A stretch of DNA of 64,000 nucleotides, taken from contig VZQC01006589.1 of NCBI GenBank assembly GCA_009823505.1, positions 4,499,041-4,563,040 on the forward strand. Reading direction: 5' to 3'. Position numbers and translations under genes: made by a program. Below the pieces are notes generated by a model. It did no database searches and had not been told where the DNA came from. It worked only from the letters and a program-made list of their open reading frames with translations. Positions 15,045 to 28,290 of the stretch are shown piece by piece (positions within the stretch are counted from its first letter, which is position 1; each line of letters opens with the position of its first letter). This stretch comes from Rhizomys pruinosus. Taxonomy: Eukaryota > Chordata > Mammalia > Rodentia > Spalacidae.

Positions 15045-15900
15045 ACTTTTTTGGAAAGGGCTTCATGTATCCCAGCTGGCTTCAAACTCACTATGTACCT
15101 GAGGATGACCCTGAATTTCTGATTCCTCTGCTTCCACCTCTGGAGTGCCAGGGTTACAGACACGCCCCCACACCTGTTTTTGTACTGGAGGGTCAACACA
15201 GGGCCTCATGCACACTCGGCAAGCACTCTACCAACTGAACTACATTCCCAACCCTGGTAACTTCTAATTCAGAAAAGTCTCAGGCAAATAATTCTATCAA
15301 GGTTTTTTTTTTTTTTTTTTTTATTAATGTGTATGTGTGCATGTGTATAAGTGAATGCCCATTTGTATGGGTGCCTGAGAAGAGAGTGTCAGATCTCTTG
15401 GAGCTGGAGTTATAGATGGTTGTGAGCCACCTGTGATAAGTGCTGGGAAACTTGGGGCCTCTGCAAGAGCAGCAAGTGCTCTTAACTGCTGAGTCATCTA
15501 CGTAGCCACATCTGTCAAGTTTTATCATGTGGAACTAGAGATATTCACTCAAATGTCTGTTAATGTGCTGGAGTGGTTATAGTGTTGTTTTTAAAAAAAA
15601 CCCACAGAAATGGGGGGGGTGCTTTCCAATACTGTTAGGCCTATTCTGAAGTACATGGTTTGGGTGTATTAGTATTAGGAAATATTCAACAAAAGTTAAA
15701 ATTTGGGAGCTGGGAGCTATTAGTATGTAAGGTGCTTTCTATACAAGCAGAAAGACCTGAGTTTGGATCTTTAGCACCCATCTAAAAAACTAGGCAGAGC
15801 AGCAAATCCTGTGCTAGGGATACAGAGACAGGAAAATCCTTAGGGCTCGCTGTCTAGGCAGCCTATCCTAAGAAAGACCTTGTCTCAAACCCCACCCCCC
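15045..15900. repeat. ID/B1 composite, B2, and old B4-type SINE
   Basis: A minus B1-plus-ID composite (15045-15255), a minus B2 (15300-15510) and a diverged plus-strand B4-like element (15705-15900). Confidence 0.68.
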
Positions 15901-16004
15901 CCACAAAACATGTATACACAAACATTAAAATTGTAATGTACTTTTTGGATAGCATTAAAAAATTCTTATTTCTCATTTTTGTTAGTGACAAATTAATTTT
16001 TTTA

Positions 16005-16165
16005 TATATTTTTATTTTTTTGGTGTTTTCAAGACAGGGTCTCCCTGTAGTTCCAGCTGTCCTGGAACTCACTCTGTAGACCAGGCTGGCCTTGAACTCA
16101 CAAAGATCCACCTGCCTTTGCCTCCCAAGTGCTAGGATTAAAGGCATGTGCCACCACGCCTGGCT
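16005..16165 (-). mobile_element. B1 SINE in intron 11
   Basis: A minus-strand B1 with a clean head (ccaccacgcctggc). The following 16166-16528 is unique intron sequence leading to exon 11. Confidence 0.9.
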
Positions 16166-16468
16166 GGTTAGTGACAAATTTAAAAGCAATTCCTAGCTAG
16201 TTTACTTTAGTTATAACTTTCTGTTTATATATTGCTTTGCTTTCATTGTGACTTGAAACACTTTGGAGAAAAGCATTTTTTAGGAGTAGAGATAAAGATA
16301 GTTTGCAATTAGAAAGCAGTTACTTGAGTGCTTGGAAGTATTCATTTAAGGAGAAGGCTTGCCAGTCCCTGGAGTATGCTTCTGAATTATTTCAGGAGAA
16401 AAAAAAACATTTATGAAGATATAATTCTTTGGTAGCTAGAACATGATTAAAAGATAGATCAAAGGTTA

Positions 16469-16687
<219 letters not shown>

Positions 16688-16759
16688 TTATGCTGAAAAA
16701 AACATGTTCTCTAGGAAGTTATCTGACTAATGTAGAAACTTCACTGCTACCTTCAATCA

Positions 16760-16993
<234 letters not shown>

Positions 16994-16999
16994 TTAAAT

Positions 17000-18483
17000 T
17001 TTTAAAAAATTTATTATTTTTTATGTGTATGAACGTACTGTCTGCATGTAGGTTGGTGCACCCGTGCCGTGCAATGCTGCGGAGGTCAGAAGAGGGTGTC
17101 AGATTCCCCTGGAACTGGAGTTAAAGACGGTTCTCAGCCACCATGTGGGTGCTGGGGATAGAACCCCGGTCCTCTGCAAGAGCAGTTGGCGCTCTTAACC
17201 GCTAGGCCATCTCTCCAGCCCCCATTTGTTGCTTTTTAAGATGGTCATTTTGCCTCAGTTAGATGAATTTTCTATAAATATTGTATAACTTCATTTTCTT
17301 GAAAGTTATCAGAAATGTCAGAAATATTTGATGAGAATGAAAGCAAAATGTCAAAATGTCAGTCAGAAACATTATTAGTCCAGCAAGACTGGTCAACATT
17401 AGGCTGGGAGCTAACTTATGTTCTAGCTACAAAAAATAAACCCAAGACACAAAAATTCATGGTCTCAACACAAACTCCTCAGACACATGGTTCTAGGAGG
17501 TCTGAGGCTCGCAGATGACCTGGATATGCACAGGAAACTCTAGTGTGGTGATGGATGAAGACTGTTTTGACACACACTACTTACTGATTTAACGATTTCA
17601 GTTTATTATTATGGACTCGGAAATGACCAATTTCCTTCAAGAAAGTAGTTTATAGCCATTCAATTCCTTAATCTGTTACACAACTCTTAACTATTTCCAA
17701 TTTTCCACATTGATTTTACAAAATTTACTAAAATCACTTCAGCTATCATTTTTTCCAATTCCGAAATTTCCTAGTTCAAAATTTATACAACAAAGCTAAA
17801 ATTGCCTTAACAAAAACTTCTTCTGGTTTTAGTTTTATGTTATTTCCACCACAAATACTTATTATTTGGCTTACCTAATATTGCTTGGGATAATCAATAG
17901 CTAATGAGGAAGTTCAGCAGAACTGAAAAATTAATGTTAAAATTACAATAATTTTTACAAACTTAATACTACAGTATAATAATGGTTAACTTTGTTATAA
18001 AGCTGTTTTACATTTTATTTTCTCTGGGAACACAGGGGTGTTTTTTTTTTCTTTTATGTGTATGAGAGTATTGCCTTCATGCATTAAGTGCACTGATATT
18101 GCACAATGCCTGCAGAGCCTAGAAGGGGGCATCACTTCCCCTGGAATTGGAGTTACACATGATTGTTAGCTGAAATGTGGATGCTGGGATTCGAACCAGG
18201 GTCCTTTACAAGAGCAGACAGTGTTCTTAACCAGTAAGCCAACTCTCCAGCCCCCAATGTTTCTTTTAAAAAAATCCTTTCCAAGCCCATGCCATCTAAT
18301 TTTCTGTCAATCACATTGTATGAGGCAGAAAAGGTGAAGAAAAATGATTGTGTACACTGAACTGCTTTGCATGATCTCACTTGAGATGGTCTCATTCTAA
18401 CTGGTGTGAGAATCTTGACTTTTTTACATTTGGAAACATCAAATAAAAATGGAAACAGGAAAAAAAAATCCTTTATCACATCT

Positions 18484-18519
<36 letters not shown>

Positions 18520-18730
18520 CTATCCCCTTTTTGGTTTATTTACTTTTATTTTATGTGTATTAGTATTTTACCTGAATGTAAGTTTACTGTGTGTGCAAAC
18601 TTGCCGAAGGCAGAAGAAACCAGTGAATCCCCTGGAACTGGAGATCCATATCCAGTTGTTAGCCGCCATGTGGGTGTTGGGAACTGGAACCGGGTTGTCT
18701 AGAAGAGTAGCAAGTACTCTTTTTTTAAAA
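17000..18730 (-). repeat. Intron 9 start: three B2 copies and a (GT)n tract
   Basis: Young minus B2 (17000-17222), older minus B2 (18040-18256), (GT)n at 18487-18518, and a minus B2 (18535-18730). The last lacks its expected ccatctctccagccc end and is cut where the suspect fill begins. The stretch 17223-18039 is unique with no gene seen. Confidence 0.85.
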
Positions 18731-21700
18731 TATTTTTTTATTGCTATTCAACTTTTTCCATACGTCATACATTATTTCTCAATCTAATTTAGAGTCATTT
18801 CCCTTTCCATGTCCCCCACCCCACCTGAGTTCATACACTCAGCTATATATGTTTTGCATCTTTTTCTGAGTCTTTCCAGAGGTTTTTTTTTTTTTTTTTT
18901 TTTTTTTGGGAGTAGTTTACTCTTTCAGTCAGATCTTTGACCAGTCTTTTTTGCTATTGTTATTGTTCCGTATCCTCATTTATATTCTTCCAAAATATAT
19001 GCTTAGAGACACCTCAGACAATACGAAAATTAAACATCTGAAAATAGAACTCTAGGTTATTCGACAAAGCAGTTTAGGGATTCACATTTTTGACAGTAGG
19101 GTTGTATCCAGATAAAGAAAATGTTGGGGGCCGAAGAGAATGGCTCAGGGGTTAAGAGCACTGGCGTTTCTTACAGAGGACCTGGTCCTGTTCCCGGCCA
19201 CCCACATGGATGGCGTGAATACATGCCTAGATCTCCAAGATTTTAAGGGAAGTCCAACACATTCTTCCATCTTCCTCAGGTACTGTACATACATGATGCA
19301 TTTGCATACATTCCGGCAAAACACTCATACAGCATACAATAAAAAATAAAATGAAATAAAGAAATGATTTTAAAAAAAGGCACAGCGATTACTGTTTCTA
19401 CATTACAAGACGTTGGATGAGTAATATCAGGTATTATATTTGCTAAAAACAAAGGAAATAAAAAGGCATTTGCAAGATTTGCCTAAAAAAGAATTCGGGA
19501 GCAGCATCCCCAGCAATGAGAAGGCACCCATAGGTGTCATGTGTTTGTTTGACTGATGTTAGTGATCCTTAGTATATGGCTTTCTACACGTTCCATCACA
19601 TACCTGCAAGTTTCATGCGATGTTCGATCTTCCGTTGACATGTCTAGCATAGAATTCCATGATGTGTAGGGATGTTGCACACACATGGGTCATTAGTCCA
19701 CGTTGCGCGAGAGCGGGACACTTGTGGGTTTGCTTCCGCTCTTTGCCAGTGGTGGTGATGGATAGAGGACATAGATATATATGAACTAAGTAGGACCGAT
19801 GTGTCATACGTATCTCTGTTGATAGTTGAAGTGTAGTGACTGGTCAGGGGTGGTAGGCCAGTTCTCATTATTTTGAAATTGAGTATGAAAACTACCTTGC
19901 CTAAAATTGGTTTTGTTGTCCTTAGAAATGAAGGTGAATAAATATGCTATTTTGGTTAATTTAAAAATTAAAAAAAAAAAAAAAAAAAAAAAAAGATGGC
20001 TCAGCAGTTAAGAGCACTGACTGCTCTTGCAGAGACCCGGGTTCAATTCCCAGCACGCAAAAGGCAGCTATCAACCATCCTTTAACCTTCCAGTTTTGCC
20101 ACAGTCCTCCAACACCCGTTCGTTCTGAACCGCCCTGGCGCGCATTGCACAATACAGGTGCATGGTCTACCAACCTACATGCAGACATGTTCACTCATGA
20201 CACATAAGGAGATAATTTAAAAATTAAAAGATGTTAATATAGTTACTACGGGTAGCACATATATGTAAGCTCCTTAAGTACTCTATATAGTTTTCGTTGA
20301 CTTAGAGAACTTTTATTTACATATAGGTAGAAGGAAAGCGGTATGATACCAGCCATTAGATGCTGTCTGATAGGACTCCTTCATATACCGTGAGCTTGTC
20401 CTGGCTTGTTCTTGTCTTTTTGAGACATGGGTTCACATATAGCCTAGGCTGGCCTAAAACCCACTGTATAGCAGAGGCTAGCACCCTATCCTGGTCCATC
20501 CACCTCCAGAGTGCTGGGAATAAAAGTGTGCTGGGATTAAAGGCATTTGGTGCAACAGTATGCCCAGTTGTCCTATTTTTGAGAAATTATTTTTAGTGTA
20601 TTAGGTGAGTGTATGTCCTGCAGTGAGGTAAGTGCAGGTCCGGTTGTGCATGCAGTGCCCTCTAGAGGTCAATAAAAGGGCTTGGGATCCCCTAAGAAAC
20701 TGGAGTTAAGAGACAGTTCTTCAAGACCCACCTCTATGTGGATGGCCTTGGAAATTGAACAGTCGTGCCTCCTGATCAGAGAGGTCATGGCGCAGGTTCC
20801 TTCTTTTTACAGCTGAGGGGTCAATTGTGCTGTTCCAATCCCGTGGTTTGCTTTTGTTATTCTTCTCTATTTTGTTCTCTCTCTATCTTCTGTGTCTGTT
20901 TCTTTGTTTTCTTTTCAGTATTTGTCTATTTTCTTTATTTGTTCACTTTTGGGGGCGGTGGAGTGTGTCGCGGTGTAATTATGCTCTCGGTTCTCCCTCT
21001 GGAAATGCTGCCATTCGCCAGTGGGGGCAGAGGGTCTTGGGAGGTATTTCACGGGTGTGTAGTGGCCAGGTCTACTGGTGCTTACAGCGTGTACGAGCGT
21101 GCTGTCTCTAATGTATAGCGCCTCTGTCGAGTATCTAGGTGTGGTTGAGCAGCCCGTTCTCGATGCCCGTGTTGCCTGTCAATCTGTATCTGGTTATGTT
21201 AGTATTATGAAGGCGATGTCATATAGAGAACCCTTATCCGGAGATGTTTTTTTGCGTTTATTTTAACGGTTGTTTTTAATATTAATTTGAGATATTGGAT
21301 TGTGGGAAGGGTTTTGGTCAAGCGAGGATGAGTAATTAGACAGTATGGAGGTAGATTTGGCGGTTGGGAGGGAGCGCTCGAATTCTTCTATCCTTATGTG
21401 TGTTGGGTTATAGCCTGTTGAAACTATAGAGCATAACAGCCTTAGTGGATTAGTTACGTCCGTTCCAGGGATCTAATGGTCGACTCGGTCTGGAGGGACA
21501 TGATTCGTGCGAGTTGACAAACGCTTGCATTTAGCAGTTATTGGAAGTTAAAAATTAAGGTAATCGGTTGTAAAAAATGAAGGATAATATGTGAGTGCAG
21601 GGGCGTGGGTGGGGTCGTCGGGGTAGACCCTTTTGATACAGCTCTGTGTGTTCTGGATTACTCTAGCACTTGGGAGGCGAGAGGCAGGCAGGATCTTTGT

Positions 21701-24430
21701 GAGTTCTAAGGCCAGCCTGGTCAGCAGAGTTGAGTTCCAGACAGCTGGGGCTAACAGGGAGACCCTGTCCTCAAAAAGACAAAAAAATAAATTAATTAAT
21801 TAATTAATAATTTTTTATTTTTTAAATTAATTTTTATTTATTTATGTAATCTGATGCAATGTACTGTCCTGCATGCAAGTTTGTGCACCCATGTCATGCA
21901 TGCTGCGGAGGTCAGAAGAAGGGTGTCAGATTCCCCTGGAAAACTCTGGAGTTCTCCTGGAATTTGGAGTTTCAGATGGTTTTGGCCGCCATGTGGGGTC
22001 TGGGATCGACCCAGGTCCTCTGTAAAGAGCAGTCGGCACCTTAACCGCTAGCCATCTCTCCAGCCCAATAAAAAATATTTTAAGATAAGACATGCACGTA
22101 GCATGTCCCTTTGCATCTAAGAATTTCCTAAAACTAGAGTGTCCTTTTTTAATGTTGCTGGGATTAAAGCATGTGCCACCATGCTAGCTTCATTTCTTCT
22201 TTTTTTAAATTAATATTTGAAATTTTTTATTTTTTTTTGTAATGTTATGAATGTCTCCATATGTGTATATAAGTGCACCATCGTTATATAAATTGCCTTT
22301 CAGAGGTCAGAAAACGGGCATCAACGTCCTGGGACTAGAGTTCATCGTGGCAAGTCATTAGCTGCCATGTGGTGCTGGGCCCCAGTCCTCTACAAGAGCA
22401 GCTAGAGCTCCTAACCACTTAAACCATCATCTCCAGCCTCCCCACCCCTGTGCTGCATCTTCCATGTCAGTAAACTGAACATCAGTACAGCAGTTTTGAC
22501 TAATTGTGTTCCAACTTTGTGAGGTGAGACAGTAATGTCCTCTGTAGTGTTTTCTTCCCATCAGGATCCAGCTCAGGATCAGATATTCATATTATACCTT
22601 TTCAGCCTCTGGAACATTTCAGCCTTATAAAATAGTCAGAGCAGGGGCAAACTTGAGAGAAAGCATCTTAGGTATAGTACTCAGGCTGATAGGTATAATG
22701 TTCCAGTGTTCTGTATTGTGTAAGGCATGCGAGCACTTGTGGGCACTTCCAGAACATTGTTAGCCTCTTCAGGATGGAATCCACCATGGTAAACGGGAGT
22801 AACACCCTCACTGCCTCCATCACTACCCCTGATGCCCTGATTACCTGCTCTGTCTCTGAATTTGCCTATTCTAAGTAGTTTGTTACCATTAAGTAAAGGG
22901 GGTCATGTAATATTGTCTTTATGACTGCTTCTTTTACCTAGCTTAGTATGTTTTTAAGGTTCACCTATGTTATGGAATATGTCAGAATTTCTTCCCTTTT
23001 AGGCTAAATAGTGTTCCATTTTTGTGTCTCCCGCGTTTGTCCGTGTATCCATTGGGAACTTGGATTGTTTCTACCTTTGACTATGTGATTAACATTGCTA
23101 TAAACCTTGACATGCAAGCATCTGTTTAAAAATAAGTTCCCCCCGTTTCCCTGCCCCCCCTCAAAGTTTCTTTGTGTATGTCTCATTAGCTGTTCTTTTG
23201 TATCTTTTGCATATTTGAATTTCTTTTTTTATTATTTATTGTGTATGAGTGTACTGTCTGAAAGTAGGTAGTACCCCAATCGTGCAATGTCCGAGGTCAG
23301 AAGAGGCATCAGAATTCCCCTGAACTAAGAGTTAAAGACTGGTCTTAGCCACCATATGGGTGACGGGAATTGAACCCGGGTCTGCCGCAGTAGTCGGTGC
23401 TCTTAACCTCTAGGTTATTTCTCCAGCCCCTATTATTTTGATTTTATCTAAATTTTCTCCCAGTTTTATGGCTAAAAACAGTTCTTTTAAAAATGACTAC
23501 TGTTGCTAGGTATGGTGGTGCACACCTTGATTCCAGCACTTAGGAGTGCAGAGGCGAAGACAAAGTGTCTGCGAGTTTGAGGCAAGCCTGGGTACATAGC
23601 ATAATAAGTTCGCAGGTCCAGCTGGGCTACAGGAGATTATGTATCAAACAAACAAAAATGACTACTATTTTATTGAGAAGTAAAATCAATATAAAGCAAG
23701 TTAGAAAATTAAGATTTTTAAGTGCCTGTTTTTTTGTTTTGTTTTGTTTTGGGTTTTTTTTTGTCTTTTTTGGACAAGGTCTCACTGGAGCATCAGGCTG
23801 TCCTGGAAACTCACTCTGTAGACCAGCTGGGCCTGAACTCAACAAAGATCCGCCTGCCTTGCTCCCGGTGCTAGGATTAAAGGCGTGCGCCACCGAACCG
23901 CCCAGCTAAATAATCCTGTTTTTTGAAAGATGGCCATTTGTGTGATTTAATCAAAGGAGTATTCAGAAGAGATAAATGTGATCATATAATAAAGAATGTT
24001 CCTCTTCATAATACTGACAAGAGTCAGTTCTTTTTTGTTGTGTGTGTGGTGTACAGGTTCACTGTGCAGCGCATTGTGTGACCGTGTTTTGCATGTGCAT
24101 GTGTTGTGTTGTGCGCGTGTGTACTCTACATGTGAAAAATGCAAGGAGGCCACTAGTGCCATGTGAAGCCAGAGAAGACAACTTGCAGCAGTCACTTATC
24201 TCCGTTATAGTCACTTGTTTTGGATCTCCAGGGATACAAACTCAGTTTCTTTCCGGCTTTGGCAGCAAGCTTCTTTACCTCACTGCCATCTTATTGGCCC
24301 CAGGAAAGATCATCTGAAAGGAAAAAAATAATTATAAATTTTAAAATAAACATAGGAAAGGAAGGAAGTGTACAGTCATGGATGTATTACCATATAACTA
24401 ATACCAATTCTTCCCAACATTACTTTTTAT
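18731..24430 (-). repeat. Error-rich reverse-complement copy of 33970-39090
   Basis: This whole block reads as the reverse complement of 33970-39090 with frequent single-base indels and substitutions. Pairs that can be checked by eye: 18770-18800 with 39030-39075; 19420-19480 with 38388-38440; 19925-19960 with 37950-37990; 22490-22620 with 35620-35740; 22860-23110 with 35200-35480; 23950-24030 with 34370-34450; 24340-24430 with 33985-34070. The SINEs here are noisy mirror copies of those on the right arm. No exon belongs here. Confidence 0.92.
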
Positions 24431-25491
24431 TTTTTTTTTTTTTTTTTTTTTTTGTTTGGAAGCAGGGTCTCCTTTTTAGTCCTAGCTGGCCGAGGAGCTC
24501 ACGTTGGTAGACAGGCTGGCCTTTGAACTCCAAAGAGATATATGACTGCCTCTGCCTCCCTAAGGCTGGGATTAAAGTGTGGCGCCAACCATCGCCAGCC
24601 CCAACTACTACCTTTTGACCATGCAAGCATCCCAGCTTAATTAGTCGAATTATAATAGTGCTGATACATGTTATCAGTTTAAATTTGCTTTTACAGCAGC
24701 AACTTTGAAATACAAAACAGGAGGGTCAGTGCGTGGTGGTCACCACGCCTTAATCATAGGCACTTGGGAGGCAGAAGGCAAGCAGATCTTTTGTGGGAGC
24801 TCAAAGGCCAGCCTGGTCTACAGAGTGTGTTCCAGGAACAGCTGGGGGCTCTTACAGGGAGAGCCTGTCTCGAAAGACCAAAAAAAAAAAAAAGAATTTA
24901 TCTGTGGCTGGGGCTTGACAGTGCAGCCCCAACACTTAGCAAGCTGAAACAGGATTACTGGGAATTCTAGCCTAGCCTGGGCTACAGAGTAAAACTTTTC
25001 CCCAAAAAGCAAAATTAAAAGGGAGGGCTAGCTGGGCATGGTAACGCCTTTAATCCCAGCACTCAGGAGGCAGAAGCAGGTGGATGTCTGTTCATTCAAG
25101 GCCAGCCTGGTCTACAGAGCAACCTCCAGGCTAGCTGGGACTGAAGGGAGACCCTGTCTCAAAAAGACAAAAAAAAAAAAAAATGGGGAGGGAGGGCTGT
25201 CTCAGCAGTTAAGAGTACTTAGTTAAGAGTACTTGCAAACATGTAACTTAGCCCAAAGAAACGAAGGGGCTGGAGAGATGGCCCTACGCGGTTAAAACCA
25301 CCAACTGCTCTTGTATGAGGACCAGGATTCGATTCCCCCAGCACCCATGGCAGTTGAGAACCTTCTTAAACTCTAGTTCCAGGGGAATCGCGACACTCTC
25401 TTCTGACCTCCGCAGCTATTGCATGACACGGGTGCAATAAACGCTACATGCAGACAATACATTCATGCATATACAAAAATAAATAAAAAAG

Positions 25492-25539
<48 letters not shown>

Positions 25540-28290
25540 TTATATATATATACATATATATACATATTAAGATTTTTGAAGCAATACAAGTTGGAGAGAA
25601 ACAACAAAAAAAGAACTGGGAAAAAAGACAAGACTTAAATAGTGAAGTTCTCACAAAACAATAAGCCTGCCTCTTGGAATNTTTTTTTGGTGAACAGGGG
25701 TCTCCTTTTTAGATGTATTGCAGCCTGGCAACCACCCTAGAGCTCTACCTTGTTTGTAGACCAGGCTTTGGCCTTGAACTCAGAGAATCTGCAACCTTCC
25801 TGCCTCTACGTGCTTGGGAACTAAAGTCGTTATTGTGCAGACTTGGGGCGCATTTTTTGTTTATCTTCAGCGGATATCTGATGGCCACCTATCTATAAAA
25901 CCATAATACATTTAAATGTCTGGCGCCTGAAAAAAATAGAGCCCCCAACCTTAACTTCCCTTTAAAGTATAAATCAAAACCCACCCAATAAGGTGTTAAA
26001 CACCTTTAATATCTTCTTCATAATGAATATTTTACAAAAAGATTTAGACAAATACTTAAAAACTAAAATATGCACAAGCCACTTGCTGACAAATTCAGAG
26101 AGCATTACGCATGTATTAAAACAGAAATTCATGACTTTAATGTAAATAGAAGATGAAAAGACAGAACAAAGAAGTCTGAAGTTAAGGACCCAGATAATAC
26201 CCATGTGTCACTTTTGTGATAAAATTTAATATGTATATAGTGAGGACATTATCTTACTCACCATGTTATATTTGACATGTCTATGAAATTTCAAGTAAAA
26301 TGGAAAACCAGCAGAAGAGTAGGCCTTCGATGTAAAGACGATTGTCATTGATCCGAGGTAATTTTCGTCTTATACAAGTGCAACTTTTGAAAGAATTGAC
26401 AAAACAGGGTTAAGAAAAGAGCACTTACTGTCTGCAGGGTCAGAGAGGACCAGGGTTCAATTTCCCAGCACCCATACCTTCGTTGCGGCCTAAAACCATT
26501 TTTGGGTAGTGGTGGCCACCACGCCAGGTTAATCCATAGGCACTTGGAGGCACAGAAGGCAAGCGAATCTCTTTCTGAGCTCGAAGGCCCAGTTGGCCTC
26601 GGTCCTAACAGAGTGTGTTCCAGGAAGCAGCTGGGGGCCTTAGCGGTGATGAAAATGCCCCGTTACCGAACAAGTACCAAAAAAAAAAAAAAGAATTTAT
26701 CTGTGGCTGGGCTTTGACCATGTGCAGCCCAACACTTAGCAAGCCTGAGGACAACAGGATTAGAACTGGCGGCGAAATGTCTCAGTCAGCCTAAGACAGC
26801 CTTGGGCTACCAGGAGTTAAAACTTTTCACCCCAAAGAAGCAAAATTAAAAGGGTCCCTAGGCACCAATAGGGTGGAGCTACTAGGCCTCCAGCTGGGCG
26901 AGAACCTTTAAGCCTTGAAGGGAGGGCATTGCTTCCCTGTCTCAAAAAAAAGAAAAAAAAAAAAAAAAGAAAAAAAAAAAAAAAAAAAGAAAGAAAAATC
27001 AAAAGCAAATGTTAAATTTCCAATTGCCTCCATTTCTGTTTTCTTTATTCTATTATGTAAAAACATCTCACTATGTCGGCGGGCGGAGAGAGAGGCGTAA
27101 CGCCTTCCTAGCGGCTTAGAGCACCGACTGCTCTTACGAAGGACCCAAAAGTTCGCAACATATCCCCAGCACCACACCCACCTCAGGATGGCAGGACCCA
27201 GAGAGAGGGGAAGAACAGGAAAACGTCTGAAACTCGCACGAATTTCCAGGAGAACTCCCCTAGTTTCCTTGGGAGGGGTCTCTTGATTTGAAAACGAAAC
27301 CCTCTTCTGAACATAAGGCCAGCGCTGTGGCGGAGATCTACAGTGGTGCAATGCGAACACCCCAGCGCTAGCTAGGGACTGAGAGACCCTGTTTCTCCAA
27401 AAAGACCCCAAAAAAAAAAAAAAAAAAAAAAAAGATGGGCTTGCAACGAAACTTGCATGCAACAGGGCAGAAGGAGTGACGATCTGTCCTCAAATACACA
27501 TGTACAGGGAAAATAAAATAAAATTAATAAAAAATTAAAATGAAGAGAGGCGGGATGGCCTTCATTTCCAGAAGTGAGTAGTTTATAGATGGAATACTTT
27601 ATTATTTAGAGCTCATTTTAAAGTTATTAATAATAAAAAGGTGTTAATTTCTCAGAATGAATACTTTTAAAATCTAAAACATGGAATTTTTCAGGGAAGC
27701 ATCTGTATTCTTTTTTTTCTTATATTAACTCTAGCAGTAAGAATATGATAAGTGTATTACTTAGAGTGGTAAGTATATAATTGCTCCAAGTTAGACTTGC
27801 TATAAGCATTCACAAACCTAGCCATAGATAAGAAAAGAGTCATTCATGAAGATCAATGTGCAATGTGGGCCAGCATGAAGGTCATGGAAGAGAGATCCGA
27901 GGGCCCTGTTCAGCGGGTGATACTCTACCTGTTTGAAAAAGAAGAGCTACCCGAGACTGCTCTTGCATGAGAATTGGAAGGACCAGGGTCATCGTAGGGA
28001 TATTCGTATGTTAGCCCACTACTCGACATTTTGCTGTCAGCATGCCACATGGCAGCTTTTGAGAACCTGGTCTTTAACGGTGATAGATTCCAGGCTGGAG
28101 ATAATCTCGACACTCTCTTCTGGAAACACTCCTGCCAGTCACTTGCATACACTGGCTGCACCAAACCTAACATGTCCAGGGACCAATACATTCATGCATA
28201 TTACCCAAAAAATAAACCTAAAAAAAAAAGGGAAAATCCCTCCTAATTCAGCTGATATCCCACTGGGCCCTCTCCAAGCAGCAGCCTAGT
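24431..28290. repeat. Noisy middle with direct repeat and an N
   Basis: Degraded-looking B1 and B2 copies: B1 minus 24437-24600, B1 plus 24715-24890 and 25025-25175, B2 plus 25265-25490, B1 minus 25690-25860. The block 24715-25180 recurs noisily at 26495-26950, and the B2 recurs in scrambled form near 27090-27330 and 27935-28230. A lone N stands at 25681. There is a 41-base T run (about 25496-25536) followed by a (TA)n tract. Homopolymer runs and dense indels look like uncorrected long-read sequence. Confidence 0.75.

Noticed and set aside
25974..26204. A minus-strand frame (76 residues) in the noisy intron that looked faintly helical.
   Set aside because: AT-rich low-complexity composition, no splice sites in a usable phase, and exons 9 and 10 already join in frame.
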